From Candidatus Gastranaerophilales bacterium (GTDB lineage Bacteria; Cyanobacteriota; Vampirovibrionia; Gastranaerophilales; Gastranaerophilaceae), in the NCBI GenBank assembly GCA_947589525.1, contig CANQAW010000045.1, forward strand, positions 1-10,999: a DNA stretch of 10,999 bases, given 5' to 3'. Position numbers and translations under genes: made by a program. This document shows positions 1-6,847 of this stretch, piece after piece (the stretch's first letter is position 1; every line of letters starts with the position of its first letter). Below the pieces are notes generated by a model. The model made no database searches and was not told the DNA's origin. It saw only the letters and a list, made by a program, of their open reading frames with translations.

Positions 1-1014
1 TTTTGCTTGTTCGTCTTTATCTATGTCGTAAACTTTTTGCATAAATTCGATTGCAACGAAACGTTCTTTGTTTTGCATATAAAGATTATAAAGCTCAATC
101 AATACATCTTTGTTTTTGGGGTTTAATTGATAAGCATTTTCAAATTCAACGATAGCTTCATCCGACTTGTTTTGCAATTTCTTGCAAAAGCCCCAATTCA
201 TATGAGCGTTAAAACCATCATTCAAGCCTTCATATATTAAAGCTTTCATTTGGAAAGAAAGAGCATCGGGAGAATTCAGTTTTACATATTCATCCACATT
301 TTCAAGCGCTTGGTTGTATTCACCTACGTTGTAAAAATATTGTGCTCTTAAAATATACCAATCGCTCTTTCGATTTAGCGGGGTATTATCTTTTGTATAT
401 TTATCGAGTATTTCTTTTGCTTTTTCGTTTTGTTCATCCTGCAGAAGAATTTTGATTTTTAGAAATTCGTCTTGAACGTATTTTAGTGCGTTTTGCATAT
501 CGTTATTTCTAAAATACAATTTAGACAAGAGATCTGCCATTTGAGGATCGGTTTCAAATACATCAAGACCTCTGTGAGCTATATCAATAGCGCTTTCAAC
601 AGAGCCTTCTTTAACGTATAGGTTAATTAAATCAACATATGCTCTTTGAGCGGTTTTATCATAATCAATTGCTTTAAGGCATTCATCGATAGCCTTTAAG
701 GGCTTATTTGCCATGTCGTATAATTTTGCAAGTCTGAGGCGAATTCCGACATTTTCCATATTAAGTTCAAGAGCCTTTTTAACATCGTTAATTGCAAATT
801 CAAGTTTTCCCTGACTTAAATTTAAATTTGCCCTTGTTAAATAATAGTCAAATTTATTACCTCTTTCAAGGTATATATCCATTGTACAATTAAGAGCTAT
901 TTCATCTGCGGGATTTAACTCAAGAATATTTTTGTATATTTCTAAAACCTTATCAATATTTTGATTTTCGTATTCCTCGAGCGCTTGTGAATGCAATGTT
1001 TCAAGTATAGTCAT
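1..1014 (-). CDS. TPR-repeat protein, C-terminus beyond window
   Basis: This frame is open for 338 codons from the ATG at 1014 to the left window edge, so the protein is incomplete at its C-terminus. It has no signal peptide or membrane segment and looks cytoplasmic. The translation is almost entirely helical, with recurring tetratricopeptide-type units of 30-35 residues at roughly 55-89, 90-122, 123-157, 158-187, 217-251, 268-301 and 302-335. Several end in the typical pattern of A at position 20 and 'ALELN/AYQLNP' near the end, e.g. residues 293-299. TPR solenoids mediate protein-protein contacts; the partner is not indicated here. The start is supported by AAGGAG placed 5 bases upstream. 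The phosphoesterase gene lies 61 bases upstream on the same strand, and a possible separate promoter sits in that gap. Specific function is unknown. Confidence 0.85.
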   Translation of the reverse strand, partial: MTILETLHSQALEEYENQNIDKVLEIYKNILELNPADEIALNCTMDIYLERGNKFDYYLTRANLNLSQGKLEFAINDVKKALELNMENVGIRLRLAKLYDMANKPLKAIDECLKAIDYDKTAQRAYVDLINLYVKEGSVESAIDIAHRGLDVFETDPQMADLLSKLYFRNNDMQNALKYVQDEFLKIKILLQDEQNEKAKEILDKYTKDNTPLNRKSDWYILRAQYFYNVGEYNQALENVDEYVKLNSPDALSFQMKALIYEGLNDGFNAHMNWGFCKKLQNKSDEAIVEFENAYQLNPKNKDVLIELYNLYMQNKERFVAIEFMQKVYDIDKDEQAK

Positions 1015-1033
1015 TTATTCTCCTTTTGGAAAC

Positions 1034-1061
1034 ATTTTAACATAAAATTGTTAAACGTAAA
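1034..1061 (-). promoter_or_regulatory. Candidate extended -10 promoter for the TPR gene
   Basis: On the minus strand the sequence TATGTTAAAAT (1044-1034) contains TG, one base, then TAAAAT, which fits an extended -10 element. A weak -35, TTTACG, lies 16 bases upstream at 1061-1056. Predicted transcription would start near 1027, leaving a leader of about 13 bases that still contains the ribosome binding site. The same 13 bases recur upstream of the glycosyltransferase gene. This is a pattern match only. Confidence 0.4.
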
Positions 1062-1075
1062 ACTAAAGTTGTAAA

Positions 1076-1813
1076 CTATTTAACAGTAAACATTTTAACC
1101 AAATCTTCGCAATGGGCAAGATTTCTTGAAAGTATATGATTTATTGTTTCTTCAATATTGTATTCGATAAATCTGTGTTCGCAGAAAAACTTTGAAAACT
1201 TGTCAACGGTTAATTGAAGATAGACGGCTTTTTTATCTTTTGTCATCGAGCGCCCGACGGAACCGACATTAATCACTGTTTTTCCCGAATCTAAGGTATA
1301 TCCGCACGGAATGTGCGTATGACCGCATAAAATTAAATCCGCATTCGAAAATTCAACCATTTGTTCAATTAATTCCTGTTTCATATCCGGATACATATTT
1401 TCGTTTTGTTTTCTTGGCGAACCGTGTACAAGTTCTATTTTCAATCCGTTCACGGTGATGTTTTCTTTTTCTTTCAAATTTTTGACAAATTCTATATATT
1501 CTTTTTTTGTAATTTTTACATCATCTTCAAGAGAATATCCCATGCAAGGGTAGCTTTCTTTTGTTTTTTGAATGAGTTCGTTTGTGCAATTTGAAATCAT
1601 TTTGTCGGTATTGCCCTGAATTATTAAAAAATTTTCTTTATATTGTTCTTTTAATTCAAAAATTTGCTCGCAAACCCAGTTTGGATTATATCCCGCCAAA
1701 ATTAAATCTCCAAGGCAAAATATCATGTCCGGTTTAAAATTTTTAATATCTTTTAAAACTGCTTCAAATGCTGATTTATTTGCATGAACATCTGAAAAAA
1801 CTGCTATTTTCAT
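1076..1813 (-). CDS. YfcE/MJ0936-family metallophosphoesterase
   Basis: This is a soluble 245-residue protein of the calcineurin-like phosphoesterase superfamily (Metallophos_2 type), which hydrolyses phosphodiesters with a two-metal centre. All metal-binding motifs are visible in order: D8-x-H10 (SDVHAN), G35-D36, G67-N68-T69-D70, H130-G131 and G164-H165-T166-H167, followed by the NVGSVG loop typical of this subfamily. The length matches the family. The natural substrate is not known for most members and cannot be read from the sequence. Two adjacent ATGs exist (1816 and 1813). I prefer 1813 because AAGGAG (1824-1819) is 5 bases from it but only 2 from the first, and because families of this type usually begin MKIAVFSD. 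The upstream glycosyltransferase stops at 1823 inside this ribosome binding site, so the two genes are probably translationally coupled. Confidence 0.92.
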   Translation of the reverse strand: MKIAVFSDVHANKSAFEAVLKDIKNFKPDMIFCLGDLILAGYNPNWVCEQIFELKEQYKENFLIIQGNTDKMISNCTNELIQKTKESYPCMGYSLEDDVKITKKEYIEFVKNLKEKENITVNGLKIELVHGSPRKQNENMYPDMKQELIEQMVEFSNADLILCGHTHIPCGYTLDSGKTVINVGSVGRSMTKDKKAVYLQLTVDKFSKFFCEHRFIEYNIEETINHILSRNLAHCEDLVKMFTVK

Positions 1814-1822
1814 CATTTCTCC

Positions 1823-3919
1823 TTAATCTTCGTATATAATTTTTGCATTTATAATGCTCGGCGTGTGATATATAAAGGCATTAGGTTTAAAACTAAGCGC
1901 ATTTTCAATATCTATACCCATTGAGCTCAGATATAATACGGTTTTTTTGCCCGATTTGACATATTTCTTTTTGTTGATTACCGTCAAATATTCACCTTTA
2001 TTTCCTCGGATAATATTCCAATTTATATTTAAATCTTTGACTGCATCGAAATTGTTTATATAATCTTTAAAATCAACAACAAAACCTTGTATTTCATAGC
2101 CTTTGTTAATATATTTCGGAGCATCCTGCGCTATAAAATTCATATAGCTTTGAACATTGTATGTTTGAACCAAAGGCATCGGATGAGTCATTTTCATACA
2201 AATTAAAAACAGTATAATGCCGTAAATTGTTTTAATTACCGAAGGAATTTTGCCTGTTTTTTCAAAATTAAACACGGTTGAAATTGATAAAATTTCCAAA
2301 TAAGCAACCAAGCAGTATATTGACAATAGAAGCCTCTTGTGAAAAACAGGTTTAACAAATACCGAAATAAGGCTTACTATTATGAGAATTAAGGTAATTG
2401 AATAAACAAGATATATATACAAATTTTCTTTTTTAGGGTCTGTTTTTAAATTAATCTTTTCTAAAATATTTTTCGGAAGATACAAAAAAATCAAATTTAA
2501 CAACACTATTAGAGCTAAAAATAAAAATACATATTTATTGATAAAATATTCATTTATTGTATATAAAAACTTAAGCTTATCAAAATTACCTATCCAGCCG
2601 TTAAAACTTTCTCCTACGGCAGTTTTAAAGGATATTATCAAATAAGGGGTAAACGTTAGTGCGCAAATTAAATTGGCTATGGTGAATTTAACCGTTTCCT
2701 TTTTGTTTTTGCGGGAGCATAAGTCGACAATACCCCATATATAATTACAAAAAGCAAAAATACAAAGATAATAATGGGTATTTATTGCGCAAATTGCACA
2801 AATTGCGTAGTAAATAAGATTTTTATCGTTTGGTTTATTAAGATATTTAAAAAGAAAATAAATTGAAAGCGCTATTAATAATGCACATAATATTGAGCTT
2901 CGTATTTCTTTTGAATGATAAATAAAAATTGTATTTATGCTGATGAAAAAGCTTGCAAACAGAGCGATGCTTTTATTAATTTTATTGAATAAAATATAAG
3001 TAACGGGTACAAATGCAATTCCTAAAGCCAAAGGAATTAATCTCAAAGAAACATCCGAAAGACTGATTTTTGAAATTAAAAACTCTAAAATAAAAAACAG
3101 CGGAGGATTTCCCGAATCTTTAAAACAAGATATAAAGCCTTTTTGAATTAATTGTTTTGTGTAAATTTCGTCATACCAAAAAGGATAGTATTTTAAAAGA
3201 TTTACCCTTGATAAAATTGTAAATAAAATTACAGCGCCGAATAAAATCCAATACGCTTTAGTATTTAATTTAAAATTAAATTCGTCTTTTTTGAAAACAT
3301 AAATCAAAAAAGCTACAAATAACCAAAAATACTGGATGATAAAATACTGCCAATTATAGAAAAAGCTCAAAAATGTTGTTACAAAAAGATTTAGATATCC
3401 TTTAACATTATTTTTATAATCATTCGGTAAAATAAGCGCATTGTATGTTTGTTTTTCGTGTGTTTCGTCCGATTGGAAACTGATTTTGTTTTTCCGAAAT
3501 TTTGAAATACTGTCTGTATTGTAATAATATTCTCTGTTTCCGACGTATAAATATATATCTTTCAATTCTTTTTCAATTTTTTTATCGTTAAAAACGAAAT
3601 AAATTTTGTCTAACTTATCTTCGTAAAAGCTGTCAAACGAATAGGGAGTATATTTGGAAAAATATACATTGTAAAAATAGTCACTATCCGGAGTTTTGCA
3701 TCTTTCGTTAAAACAAACAAAAAATGAGTTATTTAGCTTTATTTTATCTTTAAATGAAAAATTAATCGATACATCTTCCAAGGTGCTTTCAAAATTTTTG
3801 ATATCAGCTCTGTAAGGATTTAATCTTACAAAATTAAACATTGATAAAATTGCAAAAATAACCAAGAACCAAAAGGCTAGAACATAAATCGAAACTCCGG
3901 CGAAACTTTTCTTAAACAA
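1823..3919 (-). CDS. GT39/PMT_2-like membrane glycosyltransferase
   Basis: This is a 698-residue polytopic inner-membrane protein resembling the GT-C fold dolichyl/undecaprenyl-phosphate-sugar transferases (GT39, ArnT-like, PMT_2). The core runs from about 180 to 580. It carries the family's first-loop acidic pair in the context YPFWYDE (D250, E251), the GNPPLFF segment at 270-276, a YHSKEIRSS stretch at 334-342, NTHYY at 380-384 and the KPVFHKR motif near 523-529. These enzymes move a sugar from a lipid carrier onto a protein or lipid outside the membrane; acceptor and sugar are unknown here. Unusual for the family are a single N-terminal membrane helix (about 11-29) followed by about 150 polar extracytoplasmic residues containing C69 and C74, and a polar C-terminal domain of about 115 residues. 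The start codon is TTG, supported by AGGAG 8 bases upstream; the next methionine is residue 27. The phosphoesterase follows after 6 bases. Confidence 0.83.
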   Translation of the reverse strand: MFKKSFAGVSIYVLAFWFLVIFAILSMFNFVRLNPYRADIKNFESTLEDVSINFSFKDKIKLNNSFFVCFNERCKTPDSDYFYNVYFSKYTPYSFDSFYEDKLDKIYFVFNDKKIEKELKDIYLYVGNREYYYNTDSISKFRKNKISFQSDETHEKQTYNALILPNDYKNNVKGYLNLFVTTFLSFFYNWQYFIIQYFWLFVAFLIYVFKKDEFNFKLNTKAYWILFGAVILFTILSRVNLLKYYPFWYDEIYTKQLIQKGFISCFKDSGNPPLFFILEFLISKISLSDVSLRLIPLALGIAFVPVTYILFNKINKSIALFASFFISINTIFIYHSKEIRSSILCALLIALSIYFLFKYLNKPNDKNLIYYAICAICAINTHYYLCIFAFCNYIWGIVDLCSRKNKKETVKFTIANLICALTFTPYLIISFKTAVGESFNGWIGNFDKLKFLYTINEYFINKYVFLFLALIVLLNLIFLYLPKNILEKINLKTDPKKENLYIYLVYSITLILIIVSLISVFVKPVFHKRLLLSIYCLVAYLEILSISTVFNFEKTGKIPSVIKTIYGIILFLICMKMTHPMPLVQTYNVQSYMNFIAQDAPKYINKGYEIQGFVVDFKDYINNFDAVKDLNINWNIIRGNKGEYLTVINKKKYVKSGKKTVLYLSSMGIDIENALSFKPNAFIYHTPSIINAKIIYED

Positions 3920-3946
3920 TTCAAATACTCCTAAAATTATGCTAGT

Positions 3947-3959
3947 ATTTTAACATAAA
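3947..3959 (-). promoter_or_regulatory. Candidate extended -10 promoter for the glycosyltransferase operon
   Basis: The minus-strand string TTTATGTTAAAAT (3959-3947) has a TG, one base, TAAAAT arrangement and is identical over 13 bases to the motif upstream of the TPR gene at 1046-1034. No convincing -35 is present, as is common for extended -10 promoters. Transcription would begin near 3940, giving a leader of about 21 bases with AGGAG. The 59-base gap (3920-3978) must also hold the ispG promoter on the other strand; I see only weak candidates for that (TAAAAT at 3932-3937 or TATTTT at 3946-3951) and do not call it separately. Confidence 0.4.
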
Positions 3960-3978
3960 CAACACGGGACGGTTTAAA

Positions 3979-5031
3979 ATGGTAAAAAAAGTAAAAATAG
4001 CAATAGGCAATATACAAATAGGCGCAGGTTCTCCGATTTCGGTTCAATCCATGACAAATACCAAAACGGATGACACTAAAGCTACCTTGAAACAGATTGA
4101 AAAATTAGCCGATGCCGGCTGTCAAATAATAAGACTTGCCGTTTTAAACAAATCCTGCGCCAAGGCGCTGGGTGAAATTGTAAAGTATTCTCCCATCCCT
4201 ACCGTTGCGGACATTCATTTTGACTACAAGCTGGCATTAATCGCCATGGATCAGGGAATTCATGCTCTTAGATTAAATCCCGGCAATATAGGCAAAATTG
4301 AACACACTCAAAAGGTTGTTGAAACGGCAAAAAAAACGTCCACTCCAATAAGGATAGGAGTAAATGCCGGCTCGCTGGAAAAAGATTTATACGAAAATAC
4401 AGAGCTGTCTTTAGAAGATAAAATGATAATTTCCGCACAAAGACATGTCAAAATACTTGAAGACTTGGATTTTCGGTTAATTAAAATTTCTTTAAAATCT
4501 TCGGACGTACCAACCACAATAAGAGCTTATCGAAAAATGTATGATTTAACTCCTTACCCTTTACATTTAGGTTTGACCGAAGCGGGAACGCTCAGAGGGG
4601 GCATGGTGAAATCTGCCATAGGAATAGGCGCACTTTTATCAGAAGGCATCGGAGATACGATAAGAGTATCGTTGACTGAAGACCCTATAGAAGAAGTTAA
4701 ACTCGGGCTTGAGATATTAAAAACGTTAAACCTCAGAAAAACAGGCGTCAATTTCATATCTTGCCCGACATGCGGAAGAACGCAAATCGATTTAATAGGA
4801 TTGGCCAAAAAAGTTGAAGAAAAATTTAAAGATATCAAAGAGCCCATTACAATAGCCACGATGGGATGTCCGGTTAACGGCCCTAAAGAGGCAAAGGGGG
4901 CTGATTACGGCATAGCGGGCGCTATTGATGAAGGGTATATCTTTAAAAAAGGTGAAATGATAAAAAAGGTTCCGCAAAGTAAATTATTGGAAGAACTTGA
5001 AAAAATCATACAAATGGATTTAAATTTGTAA
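3979..5031 (+). CDS. ispG: 4-hydroxy-3-methylbut-2-enyl diphosphate synthase (IspG/GcpE)
   Basis: IspG converts 2-C-methyl-D-erythritol 2,4-cyclodiphosphate to HMBPP, the penultimate step of the MEP isoprenoid pathway, using a [4Fe-4S] cluster and an external reductant (flavodoxin or ferredoxin) in the cytoplasm. The 350-residue length fits the short bacterial form. The N-terminal TIM barrel begins with the family signature around PISVQSMTNT (19-28). The C-terminal cluster domain has C262 and C265 in SCPTCGRT, C297 in MGCPVNGP and the fourth ligand E304 (these match E. coli C270, C273, C305, E312 with a constant offset of eight). The start at 3979 matches the usual N-terminus; the ribosome binding site is weak (GGGA about 9 bases upstream). 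It is transcribed divergently from the glycosyltransferase and followed after 70 bases by a small secreted protein. No terminator is seen after the stop, so read-through is possible. Confidence 0.97.
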   Translation: MVKKVKIAIGNIQIGAGSPISVQSMTNTKTDDTKATLKQIEKLADAGCQIIRLAVLNKSCAKALGEIVKYSPIPTVADIHFDYKLALIAMDQGIHALRLNPGNIGKIEHTQKVVETAKKTSTPIRIGVNAGSLEKDLYENTELSLEDKMIISAQRHVKILEDLDFRLIKISLKSSDVPTTIRAYRKMYDLTPYPLHLGLTEAGTLRGGMVKSAIGIGALLSEGIGDTIRVSLTEDPIEEVKLGLEILKTLNLRKTGVNFISCPTCGRTQIDLIGLAKKVEEKFKDIKEPITIATMGCPVNGPKEAKGADYGIAGAIDEGYIFKKGEMIKKVPQSKLLEELEKIIQMDLNL

Positions 5032-5037
5032 ACTTTT

Positions 5038-5066
5038 TTGCAAAAAAACAGCATAGGGTATATAAT
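5038..5066 (+). promoter_or_regulatory. Candidate sigma-70-type promoter of the small secreted protein
   Basis: TTGCAA (5038-5043) and a perfect TATAAT (5061-5066) are separated by 17 bases. Transcription would start near 5073, about 29 bases before the ATG at 5102, leaving room for the AGGGG ribosome binding site at 5094-5098. The -35 box begins only 7 bases after the ispG stop, so the small gene can be expressed apart from ispG. Confidence 0.6.
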
Positions 5067-5101
5067 ATTCTCAGATAGAAAGTAATTAAAAGTAGGGGTA
5101 T

Positions 5102-5476
5102 ATGAAAAAGTTATTAATTTTATTAGGTATTTTGACTTTTGTAGGCGCTTCATCTTATGCTTATTATTATGAAGACGAAACTCTTGATATTAAAGCACTT
5201 GAAGCTCAAGGTTATTCTGACAGTTTAATTAAAGTTACGGATAAAATTCATGATTTTAATACGGGTATTAACGGAAAATACAAAAGAGTATACAAAAAAC
5301 ATCCTAAAAACTTTTTAGGAAAAAGTTATACATATTTAAAAGATTACGTTGATCCTGCTCAAGATGACGGTATGTTCGGAGAACACCAAATTAATTTCTC
5401 CAACAGCTGGAATCCCGAAAGAATCAGATATGCCACTCCCGAAAAACAACCGAAAGGCGAAGTTGAAAATCTATAA
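5102..5476 (+). CDS. Small secreted protein of unknown function
   Basis: This is a 124-residue protein that I do not recognise. It begins with a clear Sec signal peptide: MKK, a hydrophobic stretch LLILLGILTFVG, then SSYA with predicted cleavage after A20. The residue before the site is not cysteine-based, so it is not an obvious lipoprotein. The mature part is about 104 residues, rich in tyrosine, lysine and acidic residues (it opens YYYEDE). It has no cysteine and no second membrane segment, and should be exported to the periplasm or outside. It has its own promoter and ribosome binding site, lies downstream of ispG on the same strand, and converges on the N-like membrane gene, sharing 5471-5476 so that the two stop codons abut. 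Coding status is supported by the signal peptide, the ribosome binding site and the following terminator. Confidence 0.8.
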   Translation: MKKLLILLGILTFVGASSYAYYYEDETLDIKALEAQGYSDSLIKVTDKIHDFNTGINGKYKRVYKKHPKNFLGKSYTYLKDYVDPAQDDGMFGEHQINFSNSWNPERIRYATPEKQPKGEVENL

Positions 5477-6835
5477 GCAGCAGCTTACCAGCATAAAAAC
5501 TATTATTAAAAAAGCAATGACATAATTCGGTGTTATTGCTTTTTTAAATTCAATAACCGGCTTAAAAGTTAAAAAATAAATATTTTGGATAATTTTTATA
5601 ACATTCAATAAAATCAATACGTTTAAAACAACAAAAATAAAACACAGATATATTCCAAGCACATTCACATTATACAAATTTTTTAAAACAGCTATATTGG
5701 AAAAAAGAATTTTATTCGGGATAACACTTAAATACATAAGCAAAATTATGCACAAAAGATGCGACAAAGGCTTATTTGCATAATACAATCCTTTGACAAG
5801 ATTACTCGTAATTTTCTTTTTGTTTGAATTCATTTTTAACACGGAAAGAATTGAAAAAATTCCGAGCGAGCAGAATAAATACAGAAAAAGAAGCTCGATT
5901 TTACACATATCTATATAACCGAACATTATATTTAATATAATAAAGGAAACAAAAAAACACTCGCATCTGCTTATAAGCTTAACCAAATCTTTCTGCCAGA
6001 ATGCGCCGAGCGCAAAAGAAAAAGCGCTGACCAAAATAATGGATATTAAAGTCAGTTTAAATAATTCCGTATTGTTGTTAAAATTTTGAATTATTTGAGA
6101 GAAAACAATAGCGCCCAAAAAAGGCAATATGCCAAACAATAAAATTGAAAAACCGATGTCGGATTTATCCTGATTATTGATAGAGTAATTAAAAAGAGGA
6201 AATATTCCGATTTTCAACAAAACGGCGCATGCCATGCAAGTTTGAACAATATCCGCTTGAATAGCACTGTCCAGAAGCAAAGAAACTCCGTACAATACAT
6301 AAAAAATAACGCTTGCGGTTATCGAAATTGACAAGAAATTTTTTAATTTTCTTTCCGTTTTAATAATTCTTAAATCAAGTCCGTATCTGTATATGTAAAA
6401 AACCGTTAAATCAAGCAGTATAAATAAAATTAACGGATGAGTATATCTTAAAAGCAAAAAAGCAAACAAAGCTATAAACAGCAGGGCCGTATTTTGATTA
6501 ACGGCTTTATGTTTAAATTTGGCCGTAAGAGGGTTTGTTGCAAATGCAAAAAATAAAAAAAACAAATTTAAGAAAAACTTTATAACAGTTCCGCTATCCA
6601 GCGTATATGCGCTTTTATAAAAATCAAAATAAAACAGCGCAACAAAAGCAAGCGTGAAAATTGACGTAACCAAATAATCCGAGATTTCTTTTAAAACCTT
6701 TTTTTTATGGGCATAAAACGTCAGAAAAAAATTAACCGTAATTCCGAACAAATACAAAAACTCGCAAGCAAACCCGCTTAAAATATCTTTGTATCCGGAT
6801 ATATGATTTAGTATGTTTAAATTTATATTTTCCAT
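5471..6835 (-). CDS. NuoN-like membrane protein (diverged complex I antiporter-like subunit)
   Basis: This is a 454-residue very hydrophobic protein with about 13-14 membrane segments, somewhat shorter than NuoN (about 480). By eye it aligns with NuoN: LDLTVFYIYR (141-150) with the TM5 segment, ERKLKNFLSISITAS (161-175) with SLEASIKYTILSAAAS, LLKIGIFPLF (206-215) with GFKLSLVPFH, QKDLVKL (281-287) with QTNIKRL, and ANKPLSHLLCIILLMYLS (353-370) with the TM11-12 region. K208 matches the essential TM7 lysine, and D142 may replace the TM5 glutamate; the second central lysine (E. coli K247) is lost (L237/P238). In complex I these subunits move protons across the membrane. The protein starts 12 bases after the M-like gene stop, with only a poor ribosome binding site, so translation probably relies on coupling. 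It could also be assigned to the wider Mrp/hydrogenase relatives. Family placement is by visual comparison only. Confidence 0.72.
   Translation of the reverse strand: MENINLNILNHISGYKDILSGFACEFLYLFGITVNFFLTFYAHKKKVLKEISDYLVTSIFTLAFVALFYFDFYKSAYTLDSGTVIKFFLNLFFLFFAFATNPLTAKFKHKAVNQNTALLFIALFAFLLLRYTHPLILFILLDLTVFYIYRYGLDLRIIKTERKLKNFLSISITASVIFYVLYGVSLLLDSAIQADIVQTCMACAVLLKIGIFPLFNYSINNQDKSDIGFSILLFGILPFLGAIVFSQIIQNFNNNTELFKLTLISIILVSAFSFALGAFWQKDLVKLISRCECFFVSFIILNIMFGYIDMCKIELLFLYLFCSLGIFSILSVLKMNSNKKKITSNLVKGLYYANKPLSHLLCIILLMYLSVIPNKILFSNIAVLKNLYNVNVLGIYLCFIFVVLNVLILLNVIKIIQNIYFLTFKPVIEFKKAITPNYVIAFLIIVFMLVSCCL
5506..5547. terminator. Bidirectional hairpin terminator
   Basis: The arms at 5506-5521 and 5532-5547 pair over 16 positions with one G-T wobble, around a 10-base loop. 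The left arm begins TTAAAAAAGC and the right arm ends GCTTTTTTAA, so transcripts from either direction end the stem in a U-run. It lies 30 bases after the stop of the small secreted protein and fits as its terminator. For the minus strand it falls inside the coding sequence of the N-like gene, about 35 bases before that gene's stop codon. Confidence 0.75.
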
Positions 6836-6847
6836 TAATAAACCAAT

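Noticed and set aside
1406..1594. Plus-strand open frame of 62 codons
   Set aside because: It lies entirely within the phosphoesterase gene on the opposite strand, is phenylalanine-rich low-complexity translation and has no ribosome binding site.
5034..5047. Palindrome TTTTTTGCAAAAAA right after ispG, considered as a terminator
   Set aside because: It has no loop and no following T-run, and its centre forms the -35 box of the downstream promoter.
4308..5153. Four minus-strand open frames across ispG and the start of the small gene
   Set aside because: They overlap a highly conserved ispG coding sequence on the other strand and show no recognisable domain or start signal.
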